This document shows positions 12,201 through 23,314 of a DNA stretch of 64,000 bases, in pieces. The position numbers were made by a program, and so were the translations under genes. Each line of letters opens with the position of its first letter. Positions within the stretch are counted from its first letter, which is position 1. The DNA is from Mesostigma viride. Its lineage: Eukaryota; Streptophyta; Mesostigmatophyceae; Mesostigmatales; Mesostigmataceae. The notes under the pieces were generated by a model, which searched no databases, had not been told where the DNA came from, and worked only from the letters and a program-made list of their open reading frames with translations. The stretch lies in NCBI GenBank assembly GCA_009746045.1, contig RPFO01000084.1, positions 1,232,176 through 1,296,175 on the forward strand. The letters run 5' to 3'.

Positions 12201-12443
12201 TCACCTCTTTCATCTGCATGCCCCACTGTCAGAGCAGTGAGCAGTTCTGGAAAGGTGCTACAGCTGGTTTCAGAAGATTATGTCTCTAAACCAACCTTCA
12301 CATCTATGGTTCCCAAGGTGTGCAGAGTGTCCCCATCAGAGGATGCTCATATCAGTATTCAGGAGCTTGCTTTGCAGTTGCACTTCCTTTATGGGCATGA
12401 AGTGACTCAAGTGAGTGCAGAGGTGGTGGCAGCAGCAATATAG
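9254..12443 (+). pseudogene. R1 gag region (fossil)
   Basis: Structural-protein region. A likely start is ATG at 9254, 42 bases after the LTR. The N-terminal half is low-complexity and Pro/Ala/Gly-rich. The part from about 11100 to 11700 (LNVKNWFGSLMQGDFY, then YPKWQDTQARAVWEAF and LLRSFLEKLKLDKNTYAMLA) has the helical character of a Copia-type capsid domain. The end has a GK-repeat basic stretch (11806-11880), an Asn-rich stretch (11910-11985) and Cys/His clusters (CTRCGMRYHERPTCHK and CHKCHEPPHGDPKDC) that look like a zinc knuckle. Treated as part of a broken element. Confidence 0.7.
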
Positions 12444-12449
12444 GGGGGG

Positions 12450-12942
12450 CAGCACTCAGACGTGCATGCCAGGTGGTCAGATCCCACTGCCAGCATTGTC
12501 AGTTCAATGCACCCAAACCCCCTAAGTGGCATGTAGCTACCCCACCTAAGTGCAAGGGCAGGGTGGTAGGAGATGTCTTTCATATCAAAGGACAATCTTA
12601 CTTGGCACTTAAAGATGCATGGTCAAGGTACACAACCATTGAACCATTACCTGGAATGGACAAGACACAGTTGCTCAGGGCTCTCTTGATTGCTCAGGCC
12701 AGGTACTACCCTGTGGAGGCATTGTTACTGGATCAGCAGTTCACGTGTCTTGCCAATGAACCAGGGTGTGAGGCTATTGATCTGGCTGGGCTAGAAGATC
12801 ATGAGAGGCAAGGCATTATTGAAAGGGCCATCAGGTCCATTAAAACCCTTGTAGCCAAGGAAGATGGCAATCTGCTGGCTGACAGTGGGTCATATGCTGA
12901 CAGAGCTCTGTGGTCCACCCGGTTGTGCCAAGTCCTCAACAG
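12450..12942 (+). pseudogene. R1 integrase, N-terminal and core part (fossil)
   Basis: Shows an HxxC-type zinc end (SHCQHCQF) and an RNase-H-fold integrase core: GDVFHIKGQSYLALKDAWSRYTT, then LLLDQQF, then a helix with ERAIRSIKTL. The R1 sequence stops at 12942 where the foreign block begins. Confidence 0.7.
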
Positions 12943-14990
12943 TCCTGTTTACAGAAAGAGTTCCCTCTGGGGTACTCTTTTTATTCCAGGCATGGATAAG
13001 AGTGCCACAAACAGGGGCACTTTTACTGCTGCTCACTGGGGCAGCTATACGGTCAGTAGGAGTTACTGCTGGAGCCCCTACCACCTGGCAGGCCTCTTCT
13101 GCCATGAAACCACTCTCATCAACGTCCATAAGGACGCTGTAGGGGTTATATAAACAGAGAGGATCATTTAGTTTTTCTGCTGCTGCTTCCTCTTGCGGCC
13201 ATGAGAGCCGGCTACTACCACCACGCGGCTGAGAAGCATCACTACCACGCAGGTGGGAAGCGTCACCACCACGCGGCTGAGAAGCGTCACCACCACGAAG
13301 GGCACCGCTCTTGACGGCTTGAGAGATCTGCTGCAGCAGCTTGAGCACTTCCATCTGGGTATCCTTAGGTCCAGCGCCAGTCTTACTCCTGCAGGCAGAC
13401 GCAATATGACCAGGACTGCCACAAGACTTGCACTTGCGAAAGTAGCAATCCTTAGCCAGATGGTTAGTCTTGCTACAAAAAGTGCAAGGAGGGAAGGACT
13501 CAGAATTAGCGACAACCTTACCCTTACATGCGCGGCGTGTGTGCCCGGGCTGCCCGCAGTTGTAGCAGAAGATTTCCCTTTGCTGCTCCATCACCATGGC
13601 GACACGAGGTACCTCCGCGGCACCTCCTTCTCTGGAAACACGGGTTTGGTTCGTCAATAGCTCCTTGAGGTACGTGAGCTCTGCATCGATGAGTGTCGCT
13701 CAGGTAACCGCGGCAGTTGGCGACTAAATTCCGCTTCTCGGACTCAGATAAAGCACAGTTTTGGATCCATCGGAGATTTACCGCCTCGTCAGGCCACCGG
13801 AGCCCCTGCTTCTCCAACGTGTCGTAGTAAAAGTTGAGGTGCTCGATGATGGTCTGCCCGGGCTTTGGCTTTGCATCTACAAACTCCTCGATTTCGTCGC
13901 AGGTTTTGGTAGTAATAGATCGGAGAAAAGTCTCCCTCGCTCGACGCAGAAACTCAAACGGCGACCACCGCAGACGTTGTGCTCGATCCAGCAACGAAAT
14001 CCACTCCGGGTGGTTCTTCTCACGGTCTCCCAGCGGAGTTCCGCGAAGAAACTCCAGCCAGTCCGGAATAATGTCTCGGTTGCCCGCGAGCCTGCGGAAA
14101 AACGGCCCAAGCGAAGCTACAAAACGATCCCGGTCTGCTTGAATAGCACCAGGTACCAGCGGGGCTGGAACCCACTTCTTGATCGCCGACAGCAACTTCG
14201 CCTCCTGAAGCAAGCTCTCCCGCCGAAGCACCTTATCACGCTTACGCTGGTCGTCACTATGAGTACTTCCCTGTCCGCAGCCCTCTTCCCGGGGCTGGTC
14301 GGACATAACTGTATTGTCATCCCCGTGCTCGCCTGGGCCAGGGTTGACAGAAATCTGAGCTGGTCCGTGCTCACCAGGGCCAGACCGCGGCTCTGAAAGA
14401 TCGTCGTCCGAAGACATCGAAATGAATACAAGTTGCAAAAGAAAGGTATCTTGCTTGATGCTTTATGCAGATTATATTGCATAAAAGAAAGGCTCTTCTT
14501 TATTTCTTCACGTTGTTGTCGTTGCTCATAATTCGTCTTCGTTGCGCATAAGAACCTGTTGCGCTTGGCACCTTCATCAGTCTTGCTGAATCCTACGTGG
14601 ACATGCATTCCATGTTACTAGTTCAGTGCATGCCGCGTGTTAGATACTTCTAGAATCCTCTAGAAGGTTCCAAGGCATGGATGCCCATATGATTGGACGA
14701 TAGTCGGCTCAGTCCTCTTGACAGGATTACACCGGCCCTAGACCAGCCGGTGACGTGGAGGCCAGGGAGACGCCCTCATAATATACGTGGCGTCATCCCA
14801 CTGGCTGATACTAGTGAAGTATAGCCATTGGTCCAATACTGCAATAAAGTATATTGTAGTAATCTGTACTAGATCCTCTATCTCTGAGGACCCTAGATTG
14901 ATCTCCAACCAACTTATAATGCATTACTGTGTTGCATGTCATAGATAGCTGTTTACACGCGCGTAATCCACACACATGTATGAGCATGTT
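12943..14990 (-). mobile_element. Fragment of a second LTR element (R2): leader and gag (fossil)
   Basis: Minus-strand gag with three CCHC zinc knuckles (CYNCGQPGHTRRAC, CTFCSKTNHLAKDC and CKSCGSPGHIASAC) and an upstream capsid-like stretch (about 13680-14330, including WLEFLRGTPLGDREKN and GQTIIEHLNFYYDTLEKQG). The coding part runs from about 14438 down to 12943, where it stops at the junction with R1. The upstream 14440-14990 is non-coding and probably contains leader and LTR, but the LTR ends are not fixed because no second copy is in the window. The fragment is incomplete and broken. Confidence 0.75.
14648..14670 (-). promoter_or_regulatory. Heat-shock-element-like array upstream of R2 gag
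   Basis: Alternating TTC and GAA triplets spaced exactly five bases apart: TTC (14648), GAA (14653), CTC (14658, one mismatch), GAA (14663), TTC (14668). Known heat-shock elements are inverted GAA pentamers in this spacing. It lies about 210 bases upstream of the R2 gag start. Confidence 0.6.
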
Positions 14991-15339
14991 TTATAGGGGT
15001 ATTGGGTTATCCGGGTGGTCTGACCCAAGGAAACCACCATTGGACTATCCAACTAAGTTGTCCAATATGTTGGTATTGAGATTCCCTACACTTCCTGGGA
15101 AGTTAGGGGGCCCGGGTAGACTTTTCCTTGGGAAAAAAAGATCGTCTTTTGGACAACTTTGAGTAGAGCTATCATCCAAATGCTTTGATAAACCCGTGGT
15201 ATTACTGCATATTCTGAAAGCCCTTGAAGTGTAGATACTCCTAGCATCTTGGTTGGGGGTATTTGGAGTTGTGGCGTGTGAGTTATGTTTTTTTTCATTT
15301 TCAGGGGTATGAAAGTGCCAAAAATGGGTCAGCGGACTA

Positions 15340-17815
15340 CTAAGGGTTAAGTTTTTCTCTGACATACTACCACCGGGCAACCAGTTTCCAGCGTCGGTGG
15401 CCAAGGCAAAGTCTGTGATGAATAATTTAGGGCTGGGTTACCAAGTGTACGATGCGTGCCCATGCGACGAGTATCTGTATAAGGACAAGACTGTAAAGCA
15501 ATGCCCCGTTTGCAAGCTGAACCGGTATGAGACCTATGAAGACCGGAGTGGAGAGACGGTTGTGACCACCAGACCGCAACGGCAGGTTCGCAAGTTTTCC
15601 CTGAAGGACCGGATCAGGGGCCTTTTCAGAATACCGGTGATGGCCAAAGCATTTAGGTACGCGGCGGAGAGCCGAAGCAATGAGCCTGACCACCCGCAGA
15701 AGAAGATCCACGGGATTAAAGGTCAGTTTGGCGCTGTCGTTTCCGCTTTTTTAATGTCCCTTTTTTTAAAAATATTTCCCTTGAAAGCTTGTTCTTGTGC
15801 ACCGCTGCTGTTGATCCTCAAGGTATGCTGATTTGTGGCTCTGGCTCGTGCAGCAAGGTACCTGGACTAAGTTTTGCATGCATGTTTGCTTTTTTCCTTG
15901 GTTTGAACTGTTTTCTTGTGCGTCCCTGAGTGCAGATACAAGGGCCTGGCAGCGGCTTTTGGACTTGTTCCCTGAGCTTGCATCTGATCCGAGAAATCTT
16001 TTCATCGGATGCTGCTTTGACGGTGTATGCCCTCGCTACTGGCTGGACACATATTCCTGCTGGCCATGCATGGTCTGTTTTTTCAATCTGCCTGAGTGGG
16101 CCCACATCAACAAGCATTTCTGCCCCATGGTACTCCTGGTGGGGGCCCATAGAGGGAAAGCCCCCCAAAAGATGCGCATCTTCTTGGACCTGTTCGTAGA
16201 CGAGCTAATCGAGCTTTTCAAGGGCTTTTACATCTGTGATGTTCTTGACGACGTGAAGGGGGAATTCCAAACTGCATTCATACGTGTGGTGCTGCTGATG
16301 ACCATGCATGACTATCCCGCATTTTCAAAGCTGATCAACATGCCGGATGCAGGGTATGACGGGTGTTTAAAACATGGCCCAAAGTGGAAGGGGACGTATT
16401 TTGCGAAGGGCAAGATTGTATTCCTGGGCAATGACCGCATGCTCCCTGACACTGACCCACGTCGTGTTACCACGCAGCCCGACCCGGGTGACATGACTTA
16501 TGCTGAATATCTGAACCATTGTGAGGACAACGAGCGCCTACCTGAGGCCTTTTCGCGGCTTCCGTACTGGCCAGCCCTGCAATGCCGGAATGCCATTGAC
16601 GAGTTCCACCTGGCTTCGAATTTCTTCCTTCGCCTCGGGAATTGCACGAGTGGTAAGATATTTGATTTTTGTCATTGTTAAACTGGATGGTATTTTTAGT
16701 CTTGGAAGTTTGCTGCATGCATGCCACCTTATGGCCAAAAGGAACTTACTAAACTTTTTTTATGTGCTTTTATGGTTGCGTATTTGGGTGCACATGCAGG
16801 TGAAGCTGCCACCAGGTCGGTACGGCATCGCCTCAAGGATCTCAATCTGAGCCCTGACTCGTGGATGACAAAGGAGGAGACCACAACGGTTGCTGCTGAT
16901 GGAACGGAGAAGACCATGCACAGTCAAGTACAAGGGCAGTCAGCCAGTTTTTCAGCTGTCCAAGAGCGAGAAGAACGAGATCTGTGGTGAGTTGTGCGGC
17001 TGAGCATGGTTATGATTTCATAGTCCATGCTGCTTATAAAAGTTTATTTCAACAGAATGCTTATAATTCCAAGTGCTCGTTCATTAAAAGACTTTTCCAT
17101 TTCAATGCATGTCCTTGTAGCTACTTAATCCTTGGTTATTGAATGGAACAAAATGTCTGCAGCTAACTCTCACTTTTCCTGTTGTTAGCTGTTTATAGTT
17201 GGTTGCATGTTTAAGTGTTTTCCGTTAAAAGATGTGGCTTAAATCTCACAGTTTGTGTTGCTATTTTATGTGGGCATGTTCTTTTATGCAGATCTTGAGA
17301 GGCACATCAACATGTCCTTGCCAGACTGCTTCACGGGAAACATCGTTGGGCTGCTGGCGCAGGGGAAGCCAGAGCACAAGGCCAAGACCCACGATAAGAT
17401 TGTTTATTGGTGCAAGTATCTGCTGGTTTTGCTGCGCGGTCGTTTGCATCCGCGCGCACGGAGCGCGTTCCTTGAAGCTTCCGCAGCCTGGGACTGTGCC
17501 TTCAGCGGCCGTGTTTTAACGCAGGGGCAGCTCGATGAAGTAGGGAAGATGATGGTGCGGTCAGTGGTGGCCATGGAGCGGGTGATTCCCGCCAGTGAAA
17601 TGTCCCGCTCAATGCATGCTGCAACACATTTGGCAGCCCAGATATCCGAGCTCGGCCTTCCTGACGGTCGGAACATGGCCTGGGGCGAGCGTGAGATGCA
17701 GGCGGTCACAGCGGGCCATATGTCTAATGTAAATGTGGAGAAGTCCATCCAGCGTTCATTCAACGAGTTCGAGGAGCTGACGTACCTGTCATACTTCATC
17801 CATGAGCAGACCGGG
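15340..17815 (+). mobile_element. CACTA (En/Spm-type) DNA transposon, tnp2 transposase, incomplete
   Basis: Encodes a transposase of the tnp2 family (DDE/RNase-H fold). Exons by GT-AG reading: about 15350-15721, 15936-16652, 16800-16986 and 17292-17815. Exon 1 has LPPGNQFPASVAKAKSVMNNLGLGY then the zinc-like DACPCDEYLYK...QCPVCKLNRYE. Exon 2 has GCCFDGVCPR, the CWPCMVCFFNLPEW stretch, LLVGAHRGKAPQKM and MTMHDYPAFSKL, matching the order in tnp2. The join of exons 1-2 and 2-3 keeps phase. The join of 3-4 does not in my reading, so an exon was missed or the copy is damaged. No terminal CACTA repeats were found, and the 3' side runs into an LTR at 17916. Confidence 0.75.
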
Positions 17816-17915
17816 GTAAGTAATTTCTCACTGTATATGATTGTTTTGATTGTGATTTTTTTTTGTTCGGTTGAGTCGTTTGCAGTTTTGCTTGGTTTTT
17901 TCTTGCCATGCATCC

Positions 17916-18908
17916 TGTTACGTCCCAGCCCAGACACTCCTAGCCTGAGCTACGTAGCGAAAGATCTACCATGCCGGAATTAGGAAGATTCAAGGTGGCC
18001 TACCCATGGATGTTGCATTAAGAATTTAGCCATGCTATGCCATGCAGAGAGATGCTCTCTGTCGAGCAGCCATGTCCTAGCTCTTGTATAGCCATGCTGA
18101 TCTTCCTCCCTCACAGGCATGCTCCCCCCCTTACCCGGGCATAGCGTGATAGACCATGAGGGTGCAGGTGCCCTGGTGCACCTAGAGCAAGGGTAGCTTA
18201 CATTCCCACCCTTGCATGAAGTAGCCTAGGATGTATTAAAAGCCATATGCCCCTTCTCAGGGATATGCGCTACATTGACTCCCAACGGAGCGATGTTGAT
18301 AATTAATTAATTAATTAAGGTGGCCTAATGCAGATTGCGCTTCACGACTGGGGTCGTGAGATATCTGGCACCGCGACTTGATGCCAAGCTACTTAATACA
18401 CACTTATAATGGCTAGCAATACCAATTACAAATGGATAGTTGCCCCAGGTTTAATGTGTAGGCGTATTCGCACTTATCATTCATCAAACCAAGAGGACGA
18501 GACTCTCGTCCTCGGACCAATTTCACCTAGGTCTGCCACTACGCTGGCAAGGGGCGCCGACATGGCGCCGACCTTCCAAAGCATGCAGTCCACACAAGAT
18601 CCTCGGGTCGACATCGACCCTCGCCTACAGAATCCACGCATGGGTACAATATCTCAACTAGCTATAAAGTACGCAGCGCGGCGCGACTGCACCGGCCCCT
18701 AGAAGATACACGCATACAACAACCTAGGCCCAAAATAACTGGTCCGAATCACACAAACTGTCATAGTTCCATACAAAAGTCCTGACCAAGGGACAATTCC
18801 CAAATTAAGTCCCGAAATGAGTCCCAAAGTCCTACGGACCATGACAACAAGTCAAACTACATAATTTATTCCATTGTTACGTCCGTCCAAAAGGGTCGGG
18901 ACGTAACA
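17916..18908 (-). repeat. LTR of element R3 (minus orientation), carrying a SINE (fossil)
   Basis: The sequence starts TGTTACG (17916) and ends CGTAACA (18908), the inverted terminal pair of a TG..CA-type LTR. A purine-rich tract on the minus strand (GGAGGAG, 18909-18920) abuts it, so it is the 3' LTR of a minus-strand element. It resembles 60430-61100, with shared stretches such as TTCTAGGGGCCGG and AGGTGAAATTGGTC. Without the SINE and its duplicated target it is about 670 bp. Confidence 0.7.
18003..18316 (+). mobile_element. SINE copy S1 with 11-bp target-site duplication
   Basis: 314-bp non-autonomous element flanked by AAGGTGGCCTA (17992-18002 and 18317-18327). It starts CCCATGGATGTTGC and ends with GGGATATGCGCTACATTGACTCCC, the AACGGAG hairpin half, then AATT repeats. 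Similar copies lie at 40553-40870, 58490-58857 and 59018-59182. It has no coding capacity. I do not see clear tRNA A and B boxes, so the origin of the head is unknown. Confidence 0.85.
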
Positions 18909-21568
18909 CTCCTCCCCCCCCACGGGGGTCGGTAGTCCCTACCGTACAAGAGATAGAAAGGAAACAAGTAAGCTACTATAAGAGTACTATGTCCCAACCC
19001 CGGTTCACCCGCGGGTTAGTAATACCAATTCCTCTAGAGGTTGATACACAGGACCAACCCTGACGTAGTAGCATGAAACAGGATGACAGGATAATTCCAC
19101 TATCCGTCATAAAACTCTCACAACCATCTCAGCGACCGCCGTTGTTGACGCGCCGATCCACTGGAACCACCTTAGGGGGCGCCACCGCGTGCCCTATCCC
19201 ATCCACATAATAATGCACAGTCCATGTAATCCCGCGCAACCAGTCCTGAGGTCCTGAGCAGCCTCAAACTTGATGAAATGTTGACCATAGGGGTACTATG
19301 TCCCAGCCCTTGTGCACCAACGGGCCAGTGAAACCAGGTCCCCCCAGACTTGCCACGCAAGGGCAACTCTTTATATAGCCAATCGGGACTGTCAGCAGGA
19401 GGGAATATTTTTCATGCATACAACTTGATGATCCGGCCGACGAGGTGGCCAGTCATGTATCCCATCCAGCCGAAACCCAGTCTTACAGCGCGACTGATGC
19501 GCGTGATCACACGACGATTAAGAGTACTACTAGCGTCGACGACTGTGAGGCACAGCATGCAGTGCAGGCTCCATGCTCAGAAGCGAGGGCGTGCACCAGA
19601 AGAATCTGATCCATCGCCTCACTACCGACAGCTGTACGCGTCCTCTCAAATACAGGCGCGCCGTGAGCCAACCGACCATGCAACGTGGCCGTCCCTGGCC
19701 GCCGCTGGAGTGGCTGTATAGCGGGGGAAGCCCTAGCGTGGCCGCTAGAGTGCGCCTCCCCTGCACCTGCGAACGCATGCAGGTGCCCGCAAGGCCCTAG
19801 TGTGTCCACTAGAGTGCGCCCCGCCGTCTCTGTCCAGCATAGATAGGAAACAGTCAAAGTCGATCAACACCGGAAACTTGGATTATATGGCACTGATTAA
19901 GTGCCCAAAACTAGCAGGGCCCCAGCGTGACCACTGGAGTGCGCCCTGCCAACTCCTCCACGAAGCTGCAGTAAGTTAGGCACAACACCACTCCGGCCGA
20001 CGTGCATAGACCGGAGCAGTCGCCGGTCCCCGCATTCCTTACTGCCAATGTGCCTGAACTCCACCGCAAGCGGGGGAAAACTCCTCAGCTCGCAGTCACA
20101 CCCTCCGTGGCACTCGCACCGCAAGAGCACGGTTGATGTTTACGCAGGCCCATATGCATGTGATGCTCGAGGCCGCCGACGCATGGACTGCATAGCGCCC
20201 ACAATGCCCGCACTTATACAATGCAATGGGCAGGTCGGGGAGTGACACGCCCTGCAGGAACTACCGTATCAGTAACGTTGCCCCTGCGAGAGACCGTGCT
20301 GCTCATGGAGTAGGGCCGAAGCAACCCCGCAGTCCCAAACAAGAGCGCCTCGGGCTCGATCGCGCCCAGCACACAGGTGTTCCAGCACATACAGCGATCG
20401 TGGGCCGGGTCAATCCCGCGCACGACCGATCACCGCCTGTCCACCCCGCTTGGATGTCTTGCCCAGGAGCCCGATTCCCGCAACCGAAACACGCCCCAAG
20501 GTATGCAGTCCCCACCGCGCATTGCCACATCCCCCACTCGAAGCTTGAAGGCCTCTCACCACCCCTGTACCATTGCATGGCCATGGGGTATAGTACATTT
20601 TGAAGCCCACACAGCCCGCCCGCCATGCACATGGAACGCCCTGCTCTGAGTCCCTCATCCATGCAACCTCATAGGCGCGCGGACACGAGCCACTTGCAAC
20701 TCACGCTCGATCGGCCTCCACCAGTGGTGCAAGGAACAACTCCCTACCGGGCTCAGCCCACAGGAGGGACGCGAACACTGCGCGATGGTAGCCATGCACA
20801 GGGTCGCGGGCAGTGACCAGGTGCTCAGACTCCAGCAGCTCGGTCCTGCCTGCCTCTCAGTCTCGGGTCGCCGTTACTACAGTCCCTGTGACTCACCCTC
20901 GACGGCCAGATCCCGCACGTCCCATGTACCTCAGTGCTCTGCCATGGCTCAGCGCGCGTCAGCGCCGGGTCCGCTCAGAGCGGATGTACCGGCCCTATGC
21001 AGTGATACCGGGTGTTACTCGGATACCGGCAGTCTGCGGGGCGACAGCGCCACATCATGTGGCATCGGCACCATGCACGCGCACTGTTGAGGCGGTGAGA
21101 CAATGACCGGACACCGCCACCTGCTTCTGATGCAACCACGACCGGCACCAGCGCAACCAGTGCAACCACGACCGGCTGGGTCATCCACCACTACTGCCGG
21201 CAGTACGTGCTGTCGCCATGCAACTGCACCGTGCCCGCATATGCTTGCAGCCCAGGGGCCCTTACTCCCGACAGTCGCGGCGGACGCGGGCGCGCCCTGC
21301 ATGCACGGTTACTCGAGCCCAGGAGTGCCCTGACCCAGCTAGGCGTCGACTCAATGCCGGGGTAGCCAATTGGTTGGCTACCGACAATCCACCAAGGTGC
21401 TGTACATCTGTTTGCCGGCCGACCACGATTCAGTACAGGCTCCGCCCTGCCTGATCGCCCAGTCGCATCGGGGTTGCAACAGCCTCCATGCACCGTGCCG
21501 TCTCCATGCACCGTGCCGCACTAGTGAAATTAATCACGTACGGGTGCACGAGAAGCGAGGCGCGATCC
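18909..21568 (-). other. Probable R3 internal region, no coding capacity seen
   Basis: About 2.7 kb between the R3 LTR and a copied integrase scrap. No frame shows a known domain, and the open stretches are short. A motif of about 27 bases (CCCTAG, GTG, C-CTAGAGTGCGCC) recurs near 19731, 19795 and 19919. It may be the interior of a non-autonomous LTR element. No matching 5' LTR was found. Confidence 0.4.
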
Positions 21569-21697
21569 TGAGGCCACTCATGAAAACCCCACAAGGGGTG
21601 ATCATTACACCAGATGGATTGCATGCAGGCATTTATCCACCTGAGGTACTAGCCCTATACAACGCACAGCGAGCACAGACAGCTAGCAGCCCTACCA
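21569..21697 (+). pseudogene. Extra copy of an R1 integrase segment (fossil)
   Basis: About 129 bases nearly identical to 27198-27326 (GAGGCCACTCATGAAAACCC to AGCTAGCAG), with a few differences. It is isolated from the rest of R1, so it marks a second R1-family copy or a local duplication. Confidence 0.85.
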
Positions 21698-21759
21698 GCC
21701 ATTAAGAATGTACTCCAGCACGCAAAATGTACTTCGTACCGAAGTTTGTCTTTTTATGC

Positions 21760-22540
21760 TGAAAATTGTCATGCATGATGTTTGCAACCAAAATAGACCT
21801 CGTACAAAGTTTGGTATCGATCGGACGTCATCTTGGTGACATTTGCTAGCAATAAAGGTACATTTTTGTCATTTTTTGTTAAATTAAATAGTAATAAATA
21901 GGAAACAGTACTAAATCACGTCAAACCATCATGGATATTTGCAAGCAACCTAATTACCACTAGAATAGACCATGCACAAAGTTTGGGGTCAATCTGAACT
22001 CAAAATAGTGACGTTTGCTAGCATAAATACTGCATTTTTTGCCATTTTCAAGCATTTTGCTAAGTGTAAGCTACTAAACAATATCAAACTACGTCATAAA
22101 GCTATGAAATATTGGAAGCAACCTAAACACCACTAGATTAGACCATGGGCCAAGTTTGGGCTCAGTCTGACGTCAAAATAGTGACGTTTGCTAGCATAAA
22201 TGGTGCATTTTTTGCCATTTTCAAGCATTTTGCTCAGTGTAAGCTACTAAACAATATCAAACTATGTCAGAAAGCTATGAAATGTTGGAAGCAACCTAAA
22301 CACCACTAGATTAGACCATGGGCCAAGTTTGGGCCCAGTTTGATCTCAAAATAGTGACGTTTGCTAGCATAAATGGTGCAATTTTTGCCTTTTTCAAGCA
22401 TTTTGGTAAGTATAGTTGCCTCAAACTATGTCAGAAAACTGTGAATTGTTGTAAATAACCTGTTTGCCACTACATTAGACCATCCTCAACTTGTAAGGTC
22501 AGGCATAGGTAAAGGTAGTGACATTTGCTAGCACTATATA
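21760..22540 (+). repeat. 172-bp tandem satellite, about 5 units
   Basis: The anchor AC(G/A)TTTGCTA recurs at 21839, 22011, 22184, 22357 and 22521, giving spacings of 172, 173, 173 and 164. Units share CTAAACACCACTAGATTAGACC and CAAAATAGTGACGTTTGCTAG. The region is A/T rich, unlike its surroundings, and the outer units are more diverged. Confidence 0.85.
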
Positions 22541-23314
22541 CAAGCATATTATGCCTCTTTTCGCATATACACATTAAAAATAACAAGACATCATCATATC
22601 ATGGCCTTAATACAAGGTGTGCAAATGCAAATCACACCAGATCGGATGACCAATGATGGGTGGCTGCATGCCAACACATCTACCAGGCTGCAGGGTGAGA
22701 GGCCACATCGCTACAAGACAGGAATCCTCGCAATTGCACAACACCGCTAGTACACTGTGCACATACCCCAAGAGGATTTGGCTACAAGCCATAAAAGTTT
22801 GGCCATGCTAACACATTCTTCATCCAAGCAAAATGCAGCCTCTCCAAACTCAACTCATTGATTTAAATTCAGCTAGGCCAGGCGTGCATGCTCTACTTGC
22901 CGACAACCATGAGTAAACTTGTCTACCACTTCATTCCATGCGCCGGTAGATGGCACCGTCTCATCTACCAGTCATCCCCGGCTCCCATTCCGCATCCTCC
23001 TCTCCCTCTCCCTCTCCCTCTTCCTCCTCCCCCTCCCCCTCCCATTCTCCCTCCCTCCCCCTCTCCCTCCCCTCTCCCTCCTCCTCCCCTCCTCCTCCCC
23101 CTCTTTCTCCCCCTCTTTCTCTCCCTCTTCCTCCTCCTCCCCGCCTTCACTGTCACTGTGCACAGCAGGGACGGCATCGTCTATGTGGGTGCCATCACCT
23201 GCGTTCACGGTGCCAGCCTAGCTCCTGTGGAAAGAAGCGAGCGCGGCCAAATGCCTCGACTGGGTGTGGGCAGCCGCACACGAACTGCGTCACCTCCGCC
23301 AGGGCATGATAGTC
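22541..23314. other. Spacer with a pyrimidine repeat
   Basis: No supported gene. A (TCCCTC)n-type pyrimidine tract lies at 22990-23145; long open frames across it are low-complexity artefacts. Confidence 0.5.

Noticed and set aside
11706-12219. Minus-strand frames with Cys, Val or Leu runs
   Set aside because: Antisense of the GK-repeat and Asn-rich part of R1 gag.
20226-20816. Several 60-125-residue frames on both strands
   Set aside because: No family signature and both strands are equally open, as expected for GC-rich non-coding DNA.
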